A stretch of DNA of 64,000 bases from JAEUMD01 sp050250815 (GCA_050250815.1 JBFWNY010000012.1:1-64000), one strand, 5' to 3'. Numbered from the stretch's first letter, positions 36,414-45,929 are shown. A program made the numbers and translations. Notes: generated from the sequence alone by a model not told the origin.

Positions 36414-37325
36414 TCAGTGTCCCGCTCCGGCGTGGGCGCCGGCGCCCCACACGTAGATCGCGGCGAACAGGAACAGCCAGACCACGTCGACGAAGTGCCA
36501 GTACCATGCGGCCGCCTCGAAGCCGAAGTGCTGCTTGGGCGTGAAGTGGCCCTTCAACGCGCGCATCAGGCACACGAACAGGAAGATCGTGCCGATGATG
36601 ACGTGCGCGCCGTGGAAGCCCGTCGCCATGAAGAACGTCGAACCATAGATGTGGCCCGCGAAGTTGAAGGCCGCATGGCCATACTCGTACGCCTGGAGCA
36701 CCGTGAACAGCGCGCCCAGCATGACCGTCAGCACGAGGCCCCAGATGAGTCCGGAGCGCTCGTTCTTGAGCAGGGAGTGGTGCGCCCAGGTGACCGTGCA
36801 GCCCGAGAGCAGCAGCACGAGAGTATTGACCAGCGGCAGGCCCCAAGGATCGAACGTCGACTTGAAGTGCTCCGACGCCTGCGGCGGCCAGTGTCCACCG
36901 GTCAGCTCGTTCCGCTGCACCAAGCCGACGGTTTCGGCAAGGTTGGCCGGCTGCGTGCCGGCGCCAGGGAACAGCGACGCGTCGAAGTAGGCCCAGAACC
37001 ACGCCACGAAGAACATCACCTCGGAGGCGATGAACATGATCATCCCGTAGCGCAGGTGAAGCTGAACGACCGGCGTGTGGTCACCCTTGTGCGCCTCGAT
37101 GACGACATCGCGCCACCAAAGGTAGGCGACCGCGATGAGACCGGCGAAGCCCGCTGCGAACACGATCGGACCCTTGACACCGAACAGTCCGGCGCCACCG
37201 CCCATCGAACGCATCCAGATGATGGCGCCGATCGCGGTCACAAACGCGGAGATGGACGCAGCGACCGGCCACGGGCTCGGGTCGACCAGATGGTAATCAT
37301 GATTGTTAGCGTGTGAATCGGCCAT
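36414..37325 (-). CDS. ctaE: cytochrome c oxidase subunit III
   Basis: A 303-residue integral membrane protein with seven predicted helices. Typical segments are HLVDPSPWPVAAS near the N-terminus, FFVAWFWAYFDASLFP, GLPLVNTLVLLLSG, and the C-terminal AAAWYWHFVDVVWLFLFAAIYVW. Subunit III stabilises the aa3 core and binds lipids near the D-channel. It lies downstream of ctaG in the standard order. Confidence 0.96.
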   Translation of the reverse strand: MADSHANNHDYHLVDPSPWPVAASISAFVTAIGAIIWMRSMGGGAGLFGVKGPIVFAAGFAGLIAVAYLWWRDVVIEAHKGDHTPVVQLHLRYGMIMFIASEVMFFVAWFWAYFDASLFPGAGTQPANLAETVGLVQRNELTGGHWPPQASEHFKSTFDPWGLPLVNTLVLLLSGCTVTWAHHSLLKNERSGLIWGLVLTVMLGALFTVLQAYEYGHAAFNFAGHIYGSTFFMATGFHGAHVIIGTIFLFVCLMRALKGHFTPKQHFGFEAAAWYWHFVDVVWLFLFAAIYVWGAGAHAGAGH

Positions 37326-37396
37326 GTCCGTCTCCGTTCCCCTTCGATCTTGTTGTGGCCGTCCCGTTCCGTCTCGCCCGGTCCGTCCCCTAAATC

Positions 37397-38035
37397 CTAA
37401 TTCTCGCCCCTAACCGCCACCTGCTTGCGTCCACCGGCATCCGCCGCCGGTCCGTCAAGCGGATAGAACGTGTAGGACAACGTGATCTCGCTGAGCTTGC
37501 CGGCGTCGGGATCATCGACGATCGCGGGATCGACGAAGAACGATACCGGCATGTCGGCCGACTGGCCGGGTGCCAGGGTCTGCTCGGTGAAGCAGAAGCA
37601 CTCGATCTTGTTGAAGTAGGCGCCCGCGCTCTCGGGTGTGACGTTGAAGACGGCACTTCCCTTGGTCGTGCGCTGAGCTTCGTTGCGCGCCTTGTAGTGC
37701 GCGAGCGACGTCTCGCCCAGACGCACCTGCATCGTCCGCGCCACCGGCTCGAACTCCCAGGGCAGCGCACGCGAGATGTTGGCGTCGAAGCGGACCGTGA
37801 TCGTGCGGTCGAGCACGCGATCGGACCCCGCGTTCGCGACGCGGGGCGTTCCACCGTAGCCCGTCACCTGGCAGAACAGTCGGTAGAGCGGCACGGCGGC
37901 ATAGGCCATGCCCACCATGCCGACAGCGAGCAGCGCCAACGCCGCCGCCACACCCGCGTGGCGTCCCGACGCGCTTGCCGCTGGAGCAGCCGTGCGGCGC
38001 TCCCCTGCGTTGCCCGTCTCGTCACCGACCGTCAC
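37397..38035 (-). CDS. ctaG: cytochrome c oxidase assembly protein CtaG
   Basis: A 212-residue copper chaperone (Cox11 family) that inserts CuB into subunit I. It starts at a GTG at 38035 with AGGAGGG six bases upstream; the longer frame reads into other genes. One transmembrane helix at about 29-50 precedes the periplasmic domain. Copper ligands C146 and C148 (NKIECFCFTEQ) and C55 (YRLFCQVTGY) are present. It starts 11 bases after the small gene upstream. Confidence 0.95.
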   Translation of the reverse strand: MTVGDETGNAGERRTAAPAASASGRHAGVAAALALLAVGMVGMAYAAVPLYRLFCQVTGYGGTPRVANAGSDRVLDRTITVRFDANISRALPWEFEPVARTMQVRLGETSLAHYKARNEAQRTTKGSAVFNVTPESAGAYFNKIECFCFTEQTLAPGQSADMPVSFFVDPAIVDDPDAGKLSEITLSYTFYPLDGPAADAGGRKQVAVRGEN

Positions 38036-38046
38036 GGCAGCCCTCC

Positions 38047-38235
38047 TCAGATCGGCCGGTTGAGCGCGTTGCCGCCCAGGCGCACGATGGTGGCGGCATA
38101 GAACAACGCCACCAGCAGCAGCAGCAGACCGGCGATGGCGTAGGAGCGCATCCGCTGGCGACGGCGCGCCTCCTCCGACAGTTGCGGCACGTCCGGCCGC
38201 TTCTCCACTGACCTGTCGTTGCCACGCGCCATCAT
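38047..38235 (-). CDS. small membrane protein of the oxidase operon (CoxF-like)
   Basis: A 62-residue protein with a charged N-terminus and one transmembrane helix (about 31-50, SYAIAGLLLLLVALFYAATIV). Its first ATG overlaps the ctaB stop as TGATG, with AAGG seven bases upstream. Small CoxF-type proteins occur at this position between ctaB and ctaG in Hyphomicrobiales; the function is not known. Confidence 0.8.
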   Translation of the reverse strand: MMARGNDRSVEKRPDVPQLSEEARRRQRMRSYAIAGLLLLLVALFYAATIVRLGGNALNRPI

Positions 38236-39164
38236 CACACCGCCTTCTGGACGACGTGCTCGACGAGCAGAACGGCAAACAAGGCGAACAGATAGAAAAT
38301 CGAGAACAGGAACAGCTTGCGCGCTGACCTGTCGGCCTCGCGCCCCTCGGTGACGCGCCGGACCTCGAAGGCGAAGGCCAGGAAGATGCCGCCGAGCACA
38401 AGTGACGTCACGAGGTAGCTGAGGCCACCCAGCCCGATGAAATAGGGCAGCACCGCCAGCGGCACGAGTGCCAACGAGTAGAGCACGATCTGGCGCCGCG
38501 TCTCCTGTGGGCCGTGCGTCACCGGTAGCATAGGTACGCCGACGCGCTCGTAGTCGCGGCAACGGTACAGCGCCAGCGCCCAGAAGTGCGGCGGCGTCCA
38601 CATGAAGATGATGAGAAACAGCACGATGCTTTCGAGCGAGACGCCACCAGTGACCGCGGCCCAGCCCACCATCGGCGGGAAGGCGCCCGCGGCACCGCCG
38701 ATCACGATGTTCTGCGGCGTCCGCCGCTTCAGCCACATCGTGTAGACGAAAACATAGAAGGCGATGGTCAGCGCCAGCAGTGCCGCGGCCGTCCAGTTGA
38801 CGAGGACGCCCAGACTGACAACGGACCCGATCGCCAGCACGACGCCGAACGTCAGCGCCTCGTCCGCGGTCACGCGGCCGCGCGGTATGGGACGCGAGGC
38901 GGTTCGTGCCATGCGCGCGTCGATGTCGGCGTCGTACCACATGTTGAGCGCGCCAGATGCGCCGGCGCCGACCGCGATGCACAGCAGCGCGATAACGCCG
39001 AGCACCGGGTGAAGCCCTCCGGGCGCCGCCACCATGCCGACGAGCGCCGTGAACACGACGAGTGACATGACGCGGGGCTTCAGCAGCGCGAAGTAATCGC
39101 CGACCGTCGGCTCCATCACCGAGCCGGTATCGGCTGCCGAAACTTCGATCGCCCCAGTCGTCAT
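38235..39164 (-). CDS. ctaB: protoheme IX farnesyltransferase (heme O synthase)
   Basis: A 309-residue UbiA-family prenyltransferase that makes heme O, the precursor of heme A. The ATG at 39164 (MTTGAIEVSA) is preferred over the longer frame. Eight or nine helices are predicted; the prenyl-binding motif NMWYDADIDARMART is present with the DxxxD pattern, and a second conserved loop contains YTMWLKRRTPQN. It overlaps the next small gene by one base. Confidence 0.95.
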   Translation of the reverse strand: MTTGAIEVSAADTGSVMEPTVGDYFALLKPRVMSLVVFTALVGMVAAPGGLHPVLGVIALLCIAVGAGASGALNMWYDADIDARMARTASRPIPRGRVTADEALTFGVVLAIGSVVSLGVLVNWTAAALLALTIAFYVFVYTMWLKRRTPQNIVIGGAAGAFPPMVGWAAVTGGVSLESIVLFLIIFMWTPPHFWALALYRCRDYERVGVPMLPVTHGPQETRRQIVLYSLALVPLAVLPYFIGLGGLSYLVTSLVLGGIFLAFAFEVRRVTEGREADRSARKLFLFSIFYLFALFAVLLVEHVVQKAV

Positions 39165-39274
39165 CGCTCGTCGTCCCGTAGCGGCTCGAATGCCTGGTGT
39201 CCGGGCGGTAGCGCACCAGACGTCAGGATCGATTTTCGTTGGGCTCGGCACGCCCGGTGCCTCACCGTGCCGGA

Positions 39275-39301
39275 GATGGGCGGAACACAGTCCCGCCCAT
39301 C
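39275..39301. other. hairpin in the ctaD-ctaB gap
   Basis: A 9-bp inverted repeat GATGGGCGG / CCGCCCATC with a 9-base spacer, 32 bases past the ctaD stop. It lacks a T-run, so it looks more like an mRNA-stabilising or attenuating stem than a terminator. Confidence 0.35.
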
Positions 39302-39332
39302 CCTATCTGGTCGCAAGAGAGGCCAACCTGCC

Positions 39333-40949
39333 TCAGTGATGCTTCGTCGCCTCGATGCGTGGCAGCGTCGAGTACTGGTGGAACGGAGGCGGCGAGGGCA
39401 GCGTCCATTCCAGCGTCGTGGCGCCAACACCCCACGGGTTCTCGCCGACGCGCTGCTTGCGAGCGAAGGCCACGAACACGCCGATGAAGAAGCAGATCGT
39501 ACCCAGCGCCGTGATGTAGGAACCGTACGAAGAGATCTTGTTCCAGAACGCGAAGCCATCCGGATAGTCGGCGTAGCGGCGCGGCATGCCGGCGAGGCCG
39601 AGGAAGTGCTGCGGGAAGAACAGCACGTTGGCGCCGATGAAGGTCAGCCAGAAGTGCAGCTTGCCCCAGAACTCCGAGTACATGTAGCCGCTCATCTTCG
39701 GGAACCAGTAGTACCAGGCCGCGAAGATAGAGAACACCGCACCCAGAGACAGCACGTAGTGGAAGTGCGCGACGACATAATACGTGTCGTGCAGAGCGCG
39801 GTCGACGCCGGCATTGGCGAGCATTACGCCGGTGACGCCGCCGACGGTGAACAGGAAGATGAACCCCAACGCCCAGATCATCGGCAGGCGGAACTGGATG
39901 GAGCCGCCCCACATCGTTGCGATCCAGGAGAAGATCTTCACGCCCGTGGGTACCGCGATCACCATCGTCGCGAACACGAAGTAGGCCTGCGTGTTCACGT
40001 TGATGCCCGACGTATACATGTGGTGCGCCCACACGATGAAGCCGACGAGACCGATGGCGACCATCGCGTAGGCCATGCCCAGGTAGCCGAACACAGGCTT
40101 GCGCGAGAACGTCGAGACGATCTGGCTGATAATGCCGAAGCCCGGAAGGATGAGGATGTAAACCTCCGGGTGGGCGAAGAACCAGAAGAGGTGCTGGTAG
40201 AGGATCGGATCACCGCCGCCCGACGCCGTAAAGAAGGTCGTGCCGAAGTTGCGGTCGGTCAGCATCATGGTGATGGCGCCGGCGAACACGGGCAGCGACA
40301 GCAGCAGCAGGAACGCCGTCACCAGGATCGACCAGACGAACAGCGGCATCTTGTGCAGGGTCATGCCCGGCGCGCGCATATTGAAGATCGTCGTGATGAA
40401 GTTGATGGCGCCAAGGATCGAGGACGCGCCTGCGACATGCATCGACAGGATGCCGAAGTCCATCGCCGGGCCCGGCTGGCCCGTGGTCGCCAGCGGCGGA
40501 TAGAGCGTCCAGCCGCCACCGATGCCGTTCATGCCCGGAGGACCTTCGACGAACAGCGAAATGAGCAGCAGCGCCAGAGCGACGGGCAGCAGCCAGAACG
40601 AAATGTTGTTCATGCGCGGGAAGGCCATGTCGGGCGCGCCGATCATCAGCGGCATGAACCAGTTGCCGAAGCCGCCCATCGTCGCGGGCATGACCATGAA
40701 GAACACCATGATGATGCCGTGGCCGGTGACGAACACGTTGAACATGTGCGGGTTGGAGAAGATCTGCATGCCGGGCTCGGCGAGCTCCATGCGCATGCCG
40801 ACACTGAGGATGCCACCGATCACGCCACCTACCATGGCGAAGATCAGGTACATCGTGCCGATGTCCTTGTGGTTGGTGGAGAACAACCAGCGCTTCATAC
40901 CCGTCGGGGTATGATCGTGGTCGTGAGCCGCGTGTGCCGTGCTACCCAT
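39333..40949 (-). CDS. ctaD: cytochrome c oxidase subunit I
   Basis: The catalytic subunit (538 residues, twelve helices) of aa3 oxidase. The heme a ligand region FVTGHGIIMVFFMVMPA, the Tyr-His crosslink site WFFAHPEVYILILPG, the CuB pair WAHHMYTSG and the heme ligands in VVAHFHYVLS are all visible. The N-terminus is His-rich (AHAAHDHDHTPTG). Its start is an ATG at 40949, and ctaC precedes it by about 160 bases. Confidence 0.98.
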   Translation of the reverse strand: MGSTAHAAHDHDHTPTGMKRWLFSTNHKDIGTMYLIFAMVGGVIGGILSVGMRMELAEPGMQIFSNPHMFNVFVTGHGIIMVFFMVMPATMGGFGNWFMPLMIGAPDMAFPRMNNISFWLLPVALALLLISLFVEGPPGMNGIGGGWTLYPPLATTGQPGPAMDFGILSMHVAGASSILGAINFITTIFNMRAPGMTLHKMPLFVWSILVTAFLLLLSLPVFAGAITMMLTDRNFGTTFFTASGGGDPILYQHLFWFFAHPEVYILILPGFGIISQIVSTFSRKPVFGYLGMAYAMVAIGLVGFIVWAHHMYTSGINVNTQAYFVFATMVIAVPTGVKIFSWIATMWGGSIQFRLPMIWALGFIFLFTVGGVTGVMLANAGVDRALHDTYYVVAHFHYVLSLGAVFSIFAAWYYWFPKMSGYMYSEFWGKLHFWLTFIGANVLFFPQHFLGLAGMPRRYADYPDGFAFWNKISSYGSYITALGTICFFIGVFVAFARKQRVGENPWGVGATTLEWTLPSPPPFHQYSTLPRIEATKHH

Positions 40950-41106
40950 CTTCGCTTGCCCTTCGCTTGCGAACAGTGCGTTCGACCTGACGTCTGTCTA
41001 TCTCTGCGGACTGCCGTTGCCTCAATGCCCCTGGCCGATGTAACGGCAGCCCCGAAAATGCTCGTGGAGGTCACCGGCAGAAGCCGGCAGCCGCCTTGAC
41101 AGCACA

Positions 41107-42012
41107 CTACTTGGCGTTTGCGTCGGCGACCTTGCGGCCCGCCTCGTCAAGCGCCACGGCGCGGATCAGCTCCTTCGCCTTCTTCTTGTCCTTGGCCTTC
41201 ATCGCAGCGGCCCAGTCTTTGAAAACTTGCTCGCTGACGACACGCACGGCGATCGGCATGAAGGCGTGGTCCTTGCCGCACAGCTCCGAGCACTGGCCGT
41301 AGAAGACGCCGGTCTTCTCGGCGCGGAACCATGTCGCGTTGAGACGACCGGGCACGGCGTCCACCTTCGATCCGAATGCCGGGATCGTCCAATTGTGCAG
41401 CACGTCGCCTGCCGTCACGAGAACATGCACGTTCTTGTTGACCGGCACGATGACCTCGTTGTCGACGGCAAGGTTGCGCGGCGCGCTGATCCCGCTCGCC
41501 TTGGCTTCCTTGATCTCGTCCTCCGTCAGCATGACGCTGTCGAAGGAGAACCCGCCCTGATCGGGATACTCATGGCTCCAGTACCACTGGTAAGCGGTCG
41601 CCTTGATCGTCAGGTCGGGCTTTGGATAGGCGTACTGCAGGTGGAGCAGCCGGAACGAGGGCACGGCGATCACGACCAGGATGACGATGGGGATCACCGT
41701 CCATGCCACCTCGAGCAGCGTGTTGTGGGTCGTCGTCGAAGGCTTGGGGTTGGCCTTCTCGTTGAAGCGGAGCACGACGATGATCATCAGGATCAGCACG
41801 AAGACGGCGATCGCGATGATGAGCAGGTTGACGAGGTCGTGGAAGGAATGGATGGCGTGCGCCACGGGCGTCACCGCCTCTTGCATGCCGAGCTGCCCGT
41901 CCGTGGGCTGCCCGGAGCCGGCGTAGGCCGCACCCGACCCGAGTGCCGCCAGCGTCAGACCGGCCATCGCGAGCCGAGCGGCCCCGACGATGCCGAGCAA
42001 CTTCTTGATCAT
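41107..42012 (-). CDS. ctaC: cytochrome c oxidase subunit II
   Basis: A 301-residue subunit that receives electrons from cytochrome c through CuA. A signal peptide of about 31 residues ends in AAYA, followed by two transmembrane helices (about 60-82 and 102-120). The CuA ligands are H206 (DVLHNW), C241, E243 and C245 (CSELC), H249 and M252. The ATG at 42012 has GGAG seven bases upstream. There is no C-terminal heme c domain. It is the first gene of the long leftward oxidase run. Confidence 0.97.
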   Translation of the reverse strand: MIKKLLGIVGAARLAMAGLTLAALGSGAAYAGSGQPTDGQLGMQEAVTPVAHAIHSFHDLVNLLIIAIAVFVLILMIIVVLRFNEKANPKPSTTTHNTLLEVAWTVIPIVILVVIAVPSFRLLHLQYAYPKPDLTIKATAYQWYWSHEYPDQGGFSFDSVMLTEDEIKEAKASGISAPRNLAVDNEVIVPVNKNVHVLVTAGDVLHNWTIPAFGSKVDAVPGRLNATWFRAEKTGVFYGQCSELCGKDHAFMPIAVRVVSEQVFKDWAAAMKAKDKKKAKELIRAVALDEAGRKVADANAK

Positions 42013-42659
42013 CACCTGCTCCCCAATCTTGCGCGCCCTGCTGCGAGGAGCGCTTGTCGATCATGCCCACCTTTGAAGCCGCGCGATCGCCCGCCGGCTC
42101 CCGCGAGCCGTGCCGGCCCGCGCGCAGCGCCATACCCATCAGGACGGCCCTGCAAATTCAACGTTCCGGTCACGCATCCCGCGCGCTGGACCCCGGCGGA
42201 CCCGGTTATCACCCTGTCGAAACGCCACAGCGGCTGGGCCACTGTCCTGCCGCCTGCGTTCGCAACACTGTCAGTGCGACGTCCCCGCCCGGGAACCTAT
42301 CGGCGCCCGGCCGCCGCCGTTGCACATCGAATGAGCAGGCGCGCGGCAAAACGGAATAACGCCACCTCGACCAGAGCACAAGGCGCGAACTTGTCTCAAG
42401 TCAACTTTCGTGCGGCATTTGAACGCTGTGAGGCAGCATGTACGCATGGCCTCGCTCCGCTTCTCATAAACCCCGCGTACAAGGGTGAAGGAAGCCCTCC
42501 GGCGGGTAACCCAATTTCGCCCGAATCCTCGCCGAGAGCACACTGGCCCGGTCCGAATTGCAGGCGCGACAGCCCCCCTCAGGAGGTCGTTGCGCTCCCC
42601 CGATGTCTTGGCCGACCGTGCAATTCTCGTACGTCCTGCAGCTCGCGAGCCCGAACCTT
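42013..42659. other. long intergenic region upstream of ctaC and the IalB-like gene
   Basis: About 650 bases without a supported gene, between divergent genes, so it should contain both promoters. A TTGTC-4-GTCAA element at 42391-42404 loosely resembles an FNR/FixK box but is not symmetric. AGGAGG occurs at about 42579, too far from either start of the IalB-like gene to be its ribosome binding site. Confidence 0.5.
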
Positions 42660-43202
42660 ATGAGCCACACCCCACGCGCCTACCGCACCGCCGGACGGAG
42701 TCTTGGCCTGTTCGGTCTGCTGCTGTGCGCGGCGCCAGTGCTCGCTGGTCCTCCGGCCGGCACCGAGCAGCCCGAAGGCACCGTGCGCGCCCAGCACGGC
42801 GACTGGCAGGTGGTGTGCAAGGCGCCGCCGCCCGGTGCCACCAAAGAGGTCTGTGCGCTCGTGCAGAGCGTCACGGCCGAGGATCGCAACAACGTCGGCC
42901 TGACCGTGTACTTTCAGAAATTCTCAAACGGAACCCGTGTGTTGCGGGTCTTTGCCCCACTTGGCGTGCTGCTGCCGCCGGGCCTCGGGCTCAAGATCGA
43001 CAACCAGGATGTCGGCCACGCGCCCTTCTTGAGGTGCCACAACTTCGCCTGCTACGCGCAGGTCGTGGTCGAGGACAAGCTTGTCGAGCAGCTCAAGACC
43101 GGCAAGACGGCGGTCTTCATCATCTTCCAGACCGAGGAGGCCGGCATCGGCATCCCGATCTCGCTCGCAGGGTTCAGCGAGGCGCTGCCGAGCCTCGATT
43201 GA
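42660..43202 (+). CDS. IalB-family (invasion-associated locus B) exported protein
   Basis: A 180-residue protein with a signal peptide ending in APVLA, after which the IalB fold follows: HGDWQVVCKAP, EVCALVQSV, and the C-terminal FLRCHNFACYAQVVVEDKLV. Conserved cysteines are consistent with disulfides. IalB was named from Bartonella but is widespread in free-living Hyphomicrobiales, so no virulence role is implied. ATGs at 42603 and 42660 are both possible; the second gives a normal leader. Its end overlaps the convergent rhodanese gene by 29 bases. Confidence 0.85.
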   Translation: MSHTPRAYRTAGRSLGLFGLLLCAAPVLAGPPAGTEQPEGTVRAQHGDWQVVCKAPPPGATKEVCALVQSVTAEDRNNVGLTVYFQKFSNGTRVLRVFAPLGVLLPPGLGLKIDNQDVGHAPFLRCHNFACYAQVVVEDKLVEQLKTGKTAVFIIFQTEEAGIGIPISLAGFSEALPSLD

Positions 43203-43728
43203 GGGCTTCCATGCCGTCGATGATCGAGTAGACATTGGCGAACCCGGCCTCGGCGAGCAGGTCCGCAGCGCGCGCAGAAAACAACCCCGAACCGCAAATC
43301 AGCATGACGGTCGCCGAGCGCGCCTTGCCCTTGGCCGTGACCAAGGCTTCGACCGCGGCTACGAAGCCGGGATTGACCTTCATTGGCGCTTCGTCGGATT
43401 TGGCTCCAGCGTCGCCTTCCGTAGCCTCGACGAGAAATGGCACGTGACCCGCCGCCGCCGGCGGCGTCGCATAGGCTGCGACGAACCGGGACGGTCGCAC
43501 ATCCACCAGCACCATGTCGGGGAAGCGGGCGAGATAGCGCGCCGCCTCAGCCGACCGCAGATACTGGTCGAGCAGCGTGTGCTTGTCCGGCGTCACGTCG
43601 TAGTGCCCGACGGTCGGCGCGATCCTGCCATCGGCGGCAGGCGCGGGCGATGCGAGGGCGGCCCACGCGAGGCAGACCGTCAGTATCGCGGCACAACGCG
43701 CAAGTCCCGCCAATGGGTGCTCGGGCAT
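43174..43728 (-). CDS. exported rhodanese-like sulfurtransferase domain protein
   Basis: A 184-residue protein with a signal peptide ending in PAPAA. The rhodanese fold follows, with VLVDVRPSRF and the active-site loop LICGSGLFSARAA centred on C145. A Gly-rich loop SG is shortened compared with classical sulfurtransferases. It lies just after a second exported rhodanese gene on the same strand, and its 3' end overlaps the IalB-like gene by 29 bases in the opposite orientation. Confidence 0.8.
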   Translation of the reverse strand: MPEHPLAGLARCAAILTVCLAWAALASPAPAADGRIAPTVGHYDVTPDKHTLLDQYLRSAEAARYLARFPDMVLVDVRPSRFVAAYATPPAAAGHVPFLVEATEGDAGAKSDEAPMKVNPGFVAAVEALVTAKGKARSATVMLICGSGLFSARAADLLAEAGFANVYSIIDGMEALNRGSAAPR

Positions 43729-43791
43729 GACCGACCTCCTTCAACCGCAAGGCTGCGCCGCCAGATCGGCGCCGTCAACGCCGGATGGGCC

Positions 43792-44463
43792 TCAGCGCGT
43801 CGGCGCCGCCTCCTGCGGCCGCCTGGGCTCATCGGCGATAAGATCCTGCCGCGGAACGAGCCTTCCCCAATGCTTGTCGTAGGGATGCACGCGATCGGTC
43901 GGGCCGAAAACATCGACCAGAGGCCGCGCATCGCCATGCCAGCGGAAAATGCCGCCCTCCAGGTTGTAGACACCCGTAGCCCCGCGCTCGAGCAGGGCGG
44001 CCTGAACGCGCCCGGCCAGCTTGGAGCTGCGGACGCCGACCGAACAGTAGAAGACGACCGTCTTGCCCGCGACGTCCCCGCCGTGCTCGGCTAGAAACGT
44101 CCGCGACCAGACACCCGGATCGACCCGCGCCGCTCCATCGATGTGGCTGACCGCGTATTCCTTTGCCTCGCGCACGTCGAAGATGGCGAGCGGTTTCCCC
44201 GATGCGACAAGTTGCGTGAGGGCCGACGTATCCATGTGGGTGACGTCGGCATAGCTGCCGCGCACCCAGGCTTCCGTCCGGGCCAGCTCGTCGTCGTGGG
44301 CGCCGCCAGCTCGCGAAGCAACCGTATGCGTCATCCCAGCTCCCCAAACGGCCAGCAGCACGGCAAGCAGCATGCGGCGGGCGGGGGTGGACCCACCGCG
44401 CAAACGCGTGCCCCCTGGCGGCATTTCGCCACCGGGAGCGGCAATCATCGCCTTGCCCCACAT
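43792..44463 (-). CDS. exported rhodanese-domain protein
   Basis: A 223-residue protein. A hydrophobic segment at about 31-48 acts as a leader or anchor. The rhodanese domain runs from about residue 78, with IFDVREAKEYAVSHIDGA, the catalytic loop FYCSVGVRSSKLA (C140) and VYNLEGGIFRW. This resembles single-domain periplasmic or membrane sulfurtransferases. The ATG at 44463 is the likeliest start; a longer frame to 44634 has no leader. It is probably cotranscribed with the smaller rhodanese downstream. Confidence 0.78.
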   Translation of the reverse strand: MWGKAMIAAPGGEMPPGGTRLRGGSTPARRMLLAVLLAVWGAGMTHTVASRAGGAHDDELARTEAWVRGSYADVTHMDTSALTQLVASGKPLAIFDVREAKEYAVSHIDGAARVDPGVWSRTFLAEHGGDVAGKTVVFYCSVGVRSSKLAGRVQAALLERGATGVYNLEGGIFRWHGDARPLVDVFGPTDRVHPYDKHWGRLVPRQDLIADEPRRPQEAAPTR

Positions 44464-44725
44464 CGTTCCGCGTTTCCGAGCCTGCACTTGATTTGACTTC
44501 GCATCGCTGCGGCCGAATATAACCGAGCCGCCGTTCAACCGATCGTGAGCATCTTGCCGCGCGGCCGCCCGGGCCTCGGTCGCCAGCAGAAGGCTGCGGG
44601 CGTTGGGCGGAGTAGCGGCTTCAGGGTGCGGCAAAAGTCACAGCGAGTGTGCACGTGGACATGCGGGGCGCGATCTTGCAATCCGCCCCGACGCGGGGTA
44701 TTCGGTCCGCCTCGACGCCGGGAAT

Positions 44726-44801
44726 GCCGCTTTAGCTCAGCCGGTAGAGCACATCATTCGTAATGATGGGGTCGCGTGTTCGAGTCACGCAAGCGGCACC
44801 A
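44726..44801 (+). tRNA. tRNA-Thr (CGT)
   Basis: Acceptor stem GCCGCTT pairs with AAGCGGC, followed by A and an encoded CCA. The D arm GCTCAGCCGGTAGAGC, the anticodon stem CATCA/TGATG with loop TTCGTAA (anticodon CGT, codon ACG), and the T arm containing TTCGAGT are all present. Confidence 0.95.
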
Positions 44802-44985
44802 CGGCTTCTTGTAATCAATCGAAGCCACTGAAAGATGTGGATCGGCATTCGGCCGACGCTTTCGCTTGCGACGCTATGGACCGTCCGGCCCACGCACAGA
44901 ATGTCGCACGCTACCTGACAACCCAGATCAGGAAGGTCGGCGACCGACTCGAAATCTTGATGTGGGAACGGCATCTGCCGAAAGG

Positions 44986-45063
<78 letters not shown>

Positions 45064-45178
45064 TCACCTTTTCGCCGGTCCGGTTGCGGCCACGAAGGCC
45101 GATCCGGCGAAGGGCCCTGCCGAAACAGGCGGCCCCGACATCAAAGGCCGCCCTTGCGAGGCGGCCCGACGCGTGGGG

Positions 45179-45206
45179 CTTATAGCACAGCCAAACGCCG
45201 TGTGAA
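45179..45206 (-). promoter_or_regulatory. promoter of the initiator tRNA
   Basis: On the minus strand a -35 TTCACA (45201-45206), a 16-base spacer and a -10 TATAAG (45179-45184) lie about 115 bases before the tRNA. Both boxes match the housekeeping consensus in five of six positions. A 7-bp hairpin at 45146-45166 lies in the leader and may affect processing. Confidence 0.55.
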
Positions 45207-45323
45207 GTCCCGCCCCATCCTTTTTTGACAATGGCTTGACACCTTGTCGCGGCGCCGACGTTCCGCGCCTCTCGACGGTAGCTTGGGCAGCCAGACGCCC
45301 CGGCCGCGTCCAACCGCGCCGGG

Positions 45324-45854
45324 TCAGGGCGTCAGCCCGGCGGCAGCGTCCGTCAGCGTCGAGAGGGCCTTTTCCATCTGCTGGAGCACGGCGTCCTGGC
45401 CATCCACTCCATGCCGCCCGGCCAGCGCGGCCGGACGCGTATAGGCGACCTTCACATTGCCTGCTGCGTCCTGCCAGGCGAGCACCTTCATGGGCAGATC
45501 GATGCCCATCTCCGGATTGGCCTGCATCAGCGGTGTCCCGAGCTTCGGATTGCCGAATATCAGCAGCTCCGTCGGCGGCAACGCCAGACCCGCAGCACGC
45601 GCGCCTGCCGCATGATCGACACGTGCGGCGACCGCGATGCCCTTCTTCTCCAGCAGCGCAGCCAGCGCATCGATCGTCTCCTTGACGCTGTGCCTGCTCT
45701 GCTTGACCACGAGATCGCCCGCCAACGCCGGCTCACCACCGCTCGCGGCAGACAGGGCAGCGGCGGCCAGCAGCAGCACCGCCCATACGCGCCTGGGCCG
45801 CCTCGGTGATTGACGAAGTCGAGAACGATCACTCTGCCGGAGCCCTGCGACCAT
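45324..45854 (-). CDS. DUF302 exported protein
   Basis: A 176-residue protein starting at the ATG at 45854, six bases from AAGGAG. A basic N-terminus and an Ala-rich hydrophobic helix form the leader. The DUF302 domain includes SVKETIDALAALLEKKGI, TELLIFGNPKLGTPLM and GIDLPMKVLAW, the usual segments. DUF302 proteins are soluble single-domain proteins of unproven function. The long tail is slightly acidic. Confidence 0.85.
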   Translation of the reverse strand: MVAGLRQSDRSRLRQSPRRPRRVWAVLLLAAAALSAASGGEPALAGDLVVKQSRHSVKETIDALAALLEKKGIAVAARVDHAAGARAAGLALPPTELLIFGNPKLGTPLMQANPEMGIDLPMKVLAWQDAAGNVKVAYTRPAALAGRHGVDGQDAVLQQMEKALSTLTDAAAGLTP

Positions 45855-45929
45855 GGCCGTCTCCTTACCAGCACGGGCCCGCACCATGCGTGCCGCCCTG
45901 CACTCATGTTCGTCGGGGCGGCCGGTTCG

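Noticed and set aside
39267..41099. 610-codon open frame on the plus strand
   Set aside because: It lies opposite ctaD, which has complete oxidase motifs; the frame is an Arg/Glu/Asp/His-rich shadow.
42391..42404. FNR/FixK-type box upstream of ctaC
   Set aside because: The inner bases are not symmetric and the site is nearly 400 bases from the gene.
45146..45166. 7-bp hairpin as a terminator of the DUF302 gene
   Set aside because: It lies downstream of the initiator tRNA promoter and has only a weak T-run, so it is more likely part of the tRNA leader.
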